A stretch of DNA of 64,000 bases from NCBI RefSeq assembly GCF_040361275.1, contig NZ_APNH01000003.1:496001-560000 (forward strand). The letters are read 5' to 3'. Positions 57,362 through 64,000 of the stretch are shown piece after piece. Below the pieces are notes generated by a model. That model saw only the letters and a program-made list of their open reading frames with translations, was not told the origin of the DNA and did no database searches. The stretch's first letter is position 1; each line of letters starts with the position of its first letter. A program made the position numbers and the translations under genes. Source of the stretch: Salinisphaera sp. T31B1 (GTDB taxonomy: Bacteria; Pseudomonadota; Gammaproteobacteria; Nevskiales; Salinisphaeraceae).

Positions 57362-58315
57362 TCAGTTGACGCGGTTCGGGGTCTCGCCTCGGCCGAAGGC
57401 AGCGATATTGGCGGCCACGCCCTCAAGCATGCGTTGTCTTGCGCCGCGACTGCCCCATGCACTGTGTGGCGTTACGATCAGGTTGGGAATGTCCGGTTGC
57501 GTCAGCGGATGATCCGCCGGCGGCGGCTCGGCGTCCAGGACGTCCAGCGCCGCGCCGCCGATACGTCCGGCTCTCAGGGCCGCGATCAACGCCTGGCTGT
57601 CGATGAGCCCGCCCCGCGCGGTGTTGATCAAAAACGCGGTCGATTTCATCCGTGCCAGCGCCGTGTCATCAATCACATGCCGCGTATCTTCGGTCAGCGG
57701 GCAGTGCAGGCTGAGCATGTCGGCTCGCTCCAGCACCTCGGGCAATGCAATACGCCCGTTGCGAATCTGACGAGCATTCGGCCGTTCGGCGATCAGCACG
57801 TGCATGCCGAACGCTTCGGCGAGCCGCCCGACCGCCTGACCCAGCTCGCCGTGGCCGACCAGGCCCAGGGTCTGCCCGGCGAGCTCTTCAATCGGGTAGT
57901 CGAGTAGACAGAAGAATTCGCCCGCGGCCCAGTCCCCACGCTTGACCGCGGCGTCGTAGCTGGCCCAGCGCGTGGCGTGGGCCAGCATCAGTGCCAGCAC
58001 GTGCTGGGACACGGCCGGCGTGGCGTAGCCGGTGACGTTGACCACGGGAATCCCGCGTTCGGCCGCTGCATCGGTATCGACGTTGTTGACCCCGGTGGCC
58101 GCGACACAGATCAGGCGCAACGCCTTCGCCTTGGCCAGGGTGTCGGCGTCCAGCACGACCTTGTTGGTCACGGCGATCTCCACGTCGCTCAACCGCTCGT
58201 CAAGCTGCCCGGCATCGCTGTTGTGATGCCATCGCCAGTCGTCGAGGGCGGTTTCGAGCGGAGCCCAGTCCAGCGATCCGCCCATGGATCCGGCGTCGAG
58301 AAAGCAGCCCCGCAT
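57362..58315 (-). CDS. D-2-hydroxyacid dehydrogenase (HprA-like)
   Basis: A 317-residue NAD(P)-dependent dehydrogenase. The nucleotide motif is GLVGHGELGQAVG; the catalytic Arg, Glu and His are in NTARGGLID, LDAEPPP and VTPHSAW. It resembles glycerate dehydrogenase/hydroxypyruvate reductase, though other 2-oxoacids are possible. A strong AAGGAG site precedes the ATG. It is divergent from the marR-like gene. Confidence 0.88.
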   Translation of the reverse strand: MRGCFLDAGSMGGSLDWAPLETALDDWRWHHNSDAGQLDERLSDVEIAVTNKVVLDADTLAKAKALRLICVAATGVNNVDTDAAAERGIPVVNVTGYATPAVSQHVLALMLAHATRWASYDAAVKRGDWAAGEFFCLLDYPIEELAGQTLGLVGHGELGQAVGRLAEAFGMHVLIAERPNARQIRNGRIALPEVLERADMLSLHCPLTEDTRHVIDDTALARMKSTAFLINTARGGLIDSQALIAALRAGRIGGAALDVLDAEPPPADHPLTQPDIPNLIVTPHSAWGSRGARQRMLEGVAANIAAFGRGETPNRVN

Positions 58316-58380
58316 TTTTGCTCCTTAATTTTCTATACAATTGGATCGCTATAGCGTTAGCAACTATAAACGAACAGTCG

Positions 58381-58404
58381 AAGCCGGGTGAACTCATCCG
58401 GCTT
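58381..58404. other. Hairpin in the marR upstream region
   Basis: An 11-bp stem (AAGCCGGGTGA and TCATCCGGCTT, one G-T pair) with a 2-nt apex lies between the divergent dehydrogenase and marR genes. It may belong to a leader; no T-run follows. Confidence 0.45.
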
Positions 58405-58432
58405 TCACGAGTCGAAGAAGTTAACATCACGT

Positions 58433-58456
58433 TGAAATTGTTTTTCGCAAATTTCA
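58433..58456. promoter_or_regulatory. Inverted repeat, possible MarR operator
   Basis: Perfect 7-bp arms TGAAATT and AATTTCA separated by 10 bp, 75 bp upstream of the marR-like ATG in AT-rich DNA. This could be an autoregulatory site. Confidence 0.45.
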
Positions 58457-58530
58457 TGTAGGATGCAGGTGTACGCCGTACAGGGGGCGGAACCGTATTC
58501 CGGGTCAACAACCAAGGCTACGAACACCAC

Positions 58531-59019
58531 ATGATTCGCAGAACAGCACAGCAGGATCCATCACTGGGCAACCATCTACCGCCGACTTGTCCGTCGGTGG
58601 AAGCACTCGAATATGAATTGGCGTTTCTCGTGCGCCGACTCGAAGCCGCCCGTCGGAAATTCAACTTCGGGCTCGAGCGGGCTCATTATCTTTTGCTGAT
58701 CCTTCTTGAGCGCAACGATCGGCAGTCGGTCGGCGCGCTGGCCGACCAGGTGAATCTGGACGCGTCCACGGTTACTCGTCAGGTGGCCGCCATGAAGCAG
58801 GCCGGACTGGTCGACAAGCAGGACAATCCCGACGACCGACGCGGCGGGTTCGTCACCATTACCGAAGCTGGCCGGGAGGCCGCCGCGACCGTGCGCGATC
58901 GCCGCTTGGATCGTGTGGAGCGGGCGTTCCACGATTGGACCGAGGAGGACCGCAAGGCGTTTGCGCGTCTGACTGCGCGCTACAACGACGCCATGCGCGA
59001 CGCGCTCAACGAAGAGTAG
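58531..59019 (+). CDS. MarR-family transcriptional regulator
   Basis: A 162-residue winged-helix regulator. The recognition helix region is VNLDASTVTRQVAAMKQAGLVDK, and the wing contains the conserved DNPDDRRGGFVTIT. The divergent neighbour, a D-2-hydroxyacid dehydrogenase, is a likely target. The ligand is unknown. Confidence 0.88.
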   Translation: MIRRTAQQDPSLGNHLPPTCPSVEALEYELAFLVRRLEAARRKFNFGLERAHYLLLILLERNDRQSVGALADQVNLDASTVTRQVAAMKQAGLVDKQDNPDDRRGGFVTITEAGREAAATVRDRRLDRVERAFHDWTEEDRKAFARLTARYNDAMRDALNEE

Positions 59020-59026
59020 TCGGTAT

Positions 59027-59054
59027 CCGGCGCCACGTGGTTTCGTGGCGCCGG
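59027..59054. terminator. Bidirectional hairpin between marR and metF
   Basis: A perfect 11-bp stem (CCGGCGCCACG and CGTGGCGCCGG) with a TGGTTT loop fills the 38-bp gap between convergent genes. Only TTGT follows on the plus strand, so termination would be imperfect. Confidence 0.6.
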
Positions 59055-59057
59055 TTG

Positions 59058-59933
59058 TCAGGCTTTGCCGGCTCGGCGGGCCGCGGGGGTCGGAAGGCCC
59101 AGTTCATGCCATAGCCAACGCACCGGCTCGGTCCTGTTCAAGCTGTAGAAGTGCAGCCCGGGGGCGCCGCCGGCCAGCAACTGCTGGCACAGGCGGGCCA
59201 CGACCTCTCGGCCGAAGTCCCTTATCGCCTGCGCATCGTCGCCGAAGCCTTCCATTTTCTGGCGAATCCAGCGCGGGATATCGGCGCCGCACATGGCCGA
59301 AAAACGCGAGATCTGCTCGAAGTTCGTGATCGGCATGATACCCGGCACCACCGGGACATCGATGCCACGCGCCGTGATCTCTTCCATGAAGTTGAAGTAC
59401 GCATCGGCGGTGTAGAAATACTGGGTCATCGCCGAATCGGCGCCGGCCTCGATCTTGCGCACGAAGTTGTCGATGTCGGCCGACGCCGACGCGGCTTGCG
59501 GATGAAACTCCGGATAGGCGGCGACTTCCAGGTGGAAGTCGCGACCGTGTCGTGCCTTGATGAAGGCCACCAGCTCGTTGGCATAGCGGAATACGTCCGG
59601 CCGCTCCATGCCATCGGGCAGGTCGCCGCGAAGTGCGACGATACGGTTCACGCCGGCGGCCTTGTATTCATCGAGCAACTCGGATACCGAGGCCTCGGTG
59701 CCTTCGATACACGACAGATGCGGCGCGGCCTGGATACCGGTGCGCTGTTTGATGCGGCGCACGGTCTCCAGCGTACCCGAGCGGGTCGTGCCCCCGGCAC
59801 CGAAAGTCACGGAGAAGAACGCCGGCCCGAGCTCGCCCAGCTCGTCCATCGTGCGGTCCAGCCGCACTTGGCCTTTCGGCCCCTTGGGCGGAAAGAACTC
59901 GATCGAGAAAGCGGTGTGCGATACGTGAGTCAT
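59058..59933 (-). CDS. metF: Methylenetetrahydrofolate reductase
   Basis: A 291-residue FAD enzyme that makes 5-methyl-THF for methionine synthesis. FSIEFFPPKG at the N-terminus, VTFGAGGTTRSGT, and VALRGDLPDG are characteristic. No ribosome site precedes the ATG; instead its start overlaps the stop codon of a short frame with its own strong site, suggesting coupled translation. Confidence 0.95.
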   Translation of the reverse strand: MTHVSHTAFSIEFFPPKGPKGQVRLDRTMDELGELGPAFFSVTFGAGGTTRSGTLETVRRIKQRTGIQAAPHLSCIEGTEASVSELLDEYKAAGVNRIVALRGDLPDGMERPDVFRYANELVAFIKARHGRDFHLEVAAYPEFHPQAASASADIDNFVRKIEAGADSAMTQYFYTADAYFNFMEEITARGIDVPVVPGIMPITNFEQISRFSAMCGADIPRWIRQKMEGFGDDAQAIRDFGREVVARLCQQLLAGGAPGLHFYSLNRTEPVRWLWHELGLPTPAARRAGKA

Positions 59934-60052
59934 GGCGATCTGTATGGCGGTGCCGGCCGAGGCCCCCGGCCGACAATAAAAACCCGGCCCGCGCGGTCAG
60001 TCACGGGCCGGGTCCGGGGCTGCGGCACCTGCACGATGACGTGCAGAGGCAT
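59930..60052 (-). CDS. Short upstream frame between ahcY and metF
   Basis: A 40-codon frame starting MPLHVIVQVPQP. It has an AGGAGG ribosome site 4 nt before the ATG, begins 16 nt after the ahcY stop codon and ends with TGA overlapping the metF ATG. Its sequence runs through an intrinsic terminator. The peptide is Arg/Pro-rich and unlike a folded protein, so it is more likely a leader or coupling frame. Confidence 0.5.
   Translation of the reverse strand: MPLHVIVQVPQPRTRPVTDRAGRVFIVGRGPRPAPPYRSP
59976..60013 (-). terminator. Intrinsic terminator after ahcY
   Basis: On the minus strand a 10-bp stem (ACCCGGCCCG and CGGGCCGGGT) is followed by TTTTTATT. It lies inside the short frame that leads into metF. 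Confidence 0.85.
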
Positions 60053-60068
60053 TCAACCTCCTGGTGGC

Positions 60069-61490
60069 CTAGTAGCGGTAGTGGTCCGGCTTGTAGGGGC
60101 CTTCCACCGGTACACCGATATAGTCCGCCTGCTCGGGCGTGAGTTCGGTCAGGCGCGCGCCGAGCTTGCCCAGGTGCAGACGGGCAACCTTCTCGTCGAG
60201 GAATTTCGGCAACACGTAGACTTTGTTCTCGTAGTTGTCGGGACGCTGCCAGAGCTCGATCTGGGCCAGAACCTGGTTGGTGAACGAGGCCGACATCACG
60301 AAGCTGGGATGGCCAGTGGCACAGCCCAGATTCACCAGACGTCCGGCAGCCAGCAGGATGATCTTCTTGCCATCGGGGAACGTGATGTGATCCACCTGCG
60401 GCTTGATCTCTTCCCACTCGTACTGCTCGAGTGACGCCACGTCGATCTCGTTGTCGAAATGGCCGATGTTGCACACGATCGCCTGGTTCTTCATGCGTTC
60501 CAGATGACGGTGCTCGATGACATGGAAGTTGCCGGTGGCGGTGACGAATATGTCGGCCATCTCGACCGTACCCGGGTCATCCAGGTTGACCACACGGTAG
60601 CCTTCCATCGTCGCCTGCAGGGCGTTGATGGGATCCACTTCGGCCACGCATACGGTTGCGCCCAGGCCCTTTAGAGACTGAACCGAGCCTTTGCCGGTAT
60701 CGCCATAGCCGACCACGATCGCGGTCTTGCCGGCGATCATGACGTCGGTGGCACGCTTGATGCCGTCGACCAGCGACTCACGACAGCCATACAGGTTGTC
60801 GAACTTCGACTTGGTGACCGAGTCGTTGACGTTGATCGCCGGGAAGGTGAGCGTGCCGTTCTTTTCCATCTGGTAGAGACGCAGCACCCCGGTGGTGGTC
60901 TCTTCGGTCACGCCGCCCATGGCATCCAGGCGCGTCTGGTAATAACCCGGTTGGCTGTCCAGGCGCTGTTTAATCGAAGAGAACAGGGCGCGTTCTTCGG
61001 CGCTGCCAGGGTTGTCGAGCACCGTGGCGTCGGCTTCGGCCTTGGCGCCGAGGGAGATGAGCATCGTGGCATCGCCGCCGTCGTCCAGAATCCGGTTCGG
61101 CACGCTGCCGTCCGGCCATTCGAGGATACGGTGGCAGTATTCCCAGTATTCGGCCTGCGATTCGCCTTTGTAGGCGAATACCGGGACGCCGCGTTCGGCG
61201 ATGGCGGCTGCGGCATGATCCTGCGTGGAGTAGATATTGCAGGAGGCCCAGCGTACATCCGCGCCGAGCTCGATCAGGGTTTCGATCAGCACCGCGGTCT
61301 GAATGGTCATGTGCAGCGAACCCGCGATCTTCGCCCCCGCCAGTGGTTGCGAATCGGCGAACTCTTCGCGCAGGGCCATCAACCCCGGCATCTCGGTTTC
61401 GGCGATGGCAATCTCGCGTCGACCCCAACCGGCCAGATTGATATCGGCGACGAGGTAGTCCTGGTTCATCTGCTCTGCTGGTGCGCTCAT
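60069..61490 (-). CDS. ahcY: S-adenosylhomocysteine hydrolase
   Basis: A 473-residue enzyme that splits S-adenosylhomocysteine into adenosine and homocysteine, relieving methyltransferase inhibition. The NAD motif is [20 protein letters not shown]; family segments [13 protein letters not shown] and the C-terminal KPDHYRY are present. AGGAG lies 7 nt before the ATG. It sits between metK and metF. Confidence 0.97.
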   Translation of the reverse strand: MSAPAEQMNQDYLVADINLAGWGRREIAIAETEMPGLMALREEFADSQPLAGAKIAGSLHMTIQTAVLIETLIELGADVRWASCNIYSTQDHAAAAIAERGVPVFAYKGESQAEYWEYCHRILEWPDGSVPNRILDDGGDATMLISLGAKAEADATVLDNPGSAEERALFSSIKQRLDSQPGYYQTRLDAMGGVTEETTTGVLRLYQMEKNGTLTFPAINVNDSVTKSKFDNLYGCRESLVDGIKRATDVMIAGKTAIVVGYGDTGKGSVQSLKGLGATVCVAEVDPINALQATMEGYRVVNLDDPGTVEMADIFVTATGNFHVIEHRHLERMKNQAIVCNIGHFDNEIDVASLEQYEWEEIKPQVDHITFPDGKKIILLAAGRLVNLGCATGHPSFVMSASFTNQVLAQIELWQRPDNYENKVYVLPKFLDEKVARLHLGKLGARLTELTPEQADYIGVPVEGPYKPDHYRY

Positions 61491-61520
61491 GGCGTACTCC
61501 TGGGAAAGTCGGTCGAGATA

Positions 61521-61542
61521 CGGCGCGCCGTCCGGCGCGCCG
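61521..61542. other. GC hairpin between metK and ahcY (no U-tract)
   Basis: A perfect 9-bp inverted repeat (CGGCGCGCC and GGCGCGCCG) with a GTCC loop. No SAH or SAM riboswitch pattern could be recognised around it. Confidence 0.5.
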
Positions 61543-61584
61543 CGGCCGCTCGAGTTGCGGCGAATAGCGGGTGTCGGGAAACGA

Positions 61585-62748
<1,164 letters not shown>

Positions 62749-62920
62749 AATCAATATCCCTCTATCCGGATACGCGGATGATAGTACATGCATCGGTCGA
62801 GCCGCAAAAAAGGCTGCACGCCTACGCATCGACCCCGGAAAGCCCCTCTGCTGTCAGGGAATGCTTGCCAATCGATTGTGACTTTGCGTAATGTGACATC
62901 CGTGAATGTAATCGAAATAG

Positions 62921-62956
62921 CTCGGATGAGTGCAATCACTCGGATGAATGCAATAA
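62921..62956 (+). repeat. Tandem 18-bp direct repeat upstream of SDR gene
   Basis: CTCGGATGAGTGCAATCA is followed directly by CTCGGATGAATGCAATAA (16 of 18 identical). A third, weaker copy (TGAATGTAATCGA) starts about 20 bp earlier. The block ends just before the ribosome site of the SDR gene and within the 220-bp gap divergent from metK. Confidence 0.6.
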
Positions 62957-62968
62957 CAGGAGTCGCTC

Positions 62969-63832
62969 ATGCCCAAAACCCGATTGTCCCGACAGGCCGC
63001 GGCCGTGATCACCGGGGCCGGCAGCGGCATCGGACGCGCGTTCGCTCTGGAACTCGCTGCACGCGGGGGGCGGGTCGTGTGTTCGGATATCGACATCGGC
63101 CAGGCCGAAGCGACGGTGGAGCTCATCGAATGCGCCGGGCACGGCAAAGCCAGGTCGATCGGCTGTGACGTGACCCGGCTGGAAGATGTAGAGCGGCTGG
63201 CGGGCGCCGCCGAAGCCTGGTTCGGTGGCCCTGCGGATCTCGTCATCAACAATGCGGGTGTCGGGGCCGGGGGCGACCGGATCGGCGAGTTGTCGATGGC
63301 CGACTGGCAATGGGTGATGGATATCAATTTCTGGGGCGTGGTGCACGGTTGCCATGTGTTCGCGCCGCGTCTGCGTGCTGCCGGGCGAGGCGGAATGATC
63401 AACGTCGCCTCGACGGCGAGCTTCGCGGCGGCCCCGCGCATGGCCGTCTACAACGCCAGCAAAGCCGCCGTGCTGGCTCTGACCGAGACGCTGGCCGCCG
63501 AGCTGGCAGACACGCCGGTCCGGGTGACAGCGCTGTGCCCGACCTTCGTACAGACCAACATCATGCGTTCGGGGCGCATCAGCGCGTCGTCGTCGAAGTT
63601 GGCCGACAACCTGATGCGCTGGACCGGTGTGCCGGCCGAGCGCGTGGTTCAAAGCGCGCTGGCCGGGCTGGATCGCGGCCAGCTCTATGTGTTGCCTCAG
63701 GCCGATGCACGCCTGGTGTGGCGTCTGAAACGGCTGTTGCCCAGCAGCTACACGCGTGGCGCCGGTCTTCTCGACCGATTCGCTCGCCGCAACGCCGCAC
63801 CGGCCGATCTGGCCTCCACCACCCCGGAATAG
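62969..63832 (+). CDS. Short-chain dehydrogenase/reductase
   Basis: A 287-residue classical SDR. The cofactor motif is VITGAGSGIGRAFALEL, NNAG is present, and the active site is a serine in NVASTAS with YNASK. Acidic residues after the second strand (CSDIDIG) suggest NAD preference. The C-terminus is longer than average and basic. CAGGAG precedes the ATG. The substrate is unknown. Confidence 0.88.
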   Translation: MPKTRLSRQAAAVITGAGSGIGRAFALELAARGGRVVCSDIDIGQAEATVELIECAGHGKARSIGCDVTRLEDVERLAGAAEAWFGGPADLVINNAGVGAGGDRIGELSMADWQWVMDINFWGVVHGCHVFAPRLRAAGRGGMINVASTASFAAAPRMAVYNASKAAVLALTETLAAELADTPVRVTALCPTFVQTNIMRSGRISASSSKLADNLMRWTGVPAERVVQSALAGLDRGQLYVLPQADARLVWRLKRLLPSSYTRGAGLLDRFARRNAAPADLASTTPE

Positions 63833-63841
63833 GAGCGCAGT

Positions 63842-64000
63842 ATGGATATCGATCTCGAGAAGATGTTGGCCAAGGTCAAGGCCAGCCAGTGGGCATTGGC
63901 GGATATCGACTGGGATGCCCCGGGCGCGGAACGGATCACCGATGAGCAATGGCCGCAGCTCAAGGCCTTCATGTCGGACCTGATGTGGATCGAGCATGTC
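63842..64000 (+). CDS. Probable ferritin-like protein (partial)
   Basis: Only the first 53 codons lie in the window, starting MDIDLEKMLAKVKASQWAL; the frame is open to the edge. DIDWDAPGAERIT and the following helix ending WIEHV fit the start of a ferritin-like diiron protein of the type found next to SDR genes, with E and H as possible first metal ligands. The assignment rests on recall of similar proteins and position, so it is tentative. It follows the SDR gene by 9 bp. Confidence 0.45.
   Translation, partial: MDIDLEKMLAKVKASQWALADIDWDAPGAERITDEQWPQLKAFMSDLMWIEHV

Overview
The window reads as chromosomal DNA of a high-G+C gammaproteobacterium. Gene content and order (spoT-ridA-recG, coxBAC with SURF1/ctaA/ctaB, rpoH next to ftsX-ftsE-ftsY, a desT-desCB acyl desaturase unit, a metK-ahcY-metF cluster) and several osmotic-stress genes suggest a marine or halophilic lineage such as Salinisphaera. 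That assignment is inference; no database search was possible. I saw no rRNA, tRNA, CRISPR array, insertion sequence or prophage.

Layout. 1-8.3 kb, minus strand: a PqiAB envelope transport pair (pqiB cut by the left edge), citrate synthase, a short malic enzyme, a small CPXCG zinc-ribbon-like protein, hemW, rdgB and rph. 8.4-17.9 kb, plus strand: yicC, gmk, rpoZ, spoT, ridA, recG and a CASTOR/POLLUX-type ion channel. 17.9-23.6 kb: corA and comF (minus), then the biotin operon bioB-bioF-bioH-bioD, which lacks bioC. 23.7-32.0 kb: an aa3-type cytochrome c oxidase locus whose subunit II carries a long acidic disordered linker and a fused cytochrome c; no cox11 or canonical sco gene is present, but a SCO-like CX3C protein is. 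32.0-38.1 kb: yqcC, a lytic transglycosylase lipoprotein, cysJ-cysI, a DUF2059 protein and a DesT/FabR-type repressor. 38.2-40.8 kb: the desCB acyl desaturase operon, with two near-identical 20-bp operators lying on its -35 and -10. 40.9-46.9 kb: a large MscK-type channel, opgD and rpoH. 47.0-54.7 kb, minus strand: ftsX-ftsE-ftsY, a DedA/PAP2/LssY fusion with an apparently dead phosphatase domain, hemL, thiE and thiD. 54.73-55.24 kb: an AT-rich gap with four TTATNCACA DnaA boxes and a consensus IHF site, the strongest candidate here for a replication origin or other DnaA-control locus. 55.2-64.0 kb: a CpdA-like phosphodiesterase, two methyltransferases, a D-2-hydroxyacid dehydrogenase divergent from a MarR regulator, the metK-ahcY-metF methyl cycle genes, a short-chain dehydrogenase and the start of a probable ferritin-like protein.

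How the parts connect. The cox region holds the structural subunits of the terminal oxidase, heme A synthesis (ctaB, ctaA) and assembly factors (SURF1, SCO-like). The desaturase unit adjusts membrane unsaturation. MscK and periplasmic glucans address osmotic stress. metK, ahcY and metF run the S-adenosylmethionine cycle used by the nearby methyltransferases. Several gene ends carry strong GC-rich hairpins without U-tracts; only two canonical intrinsic terminators were seen.
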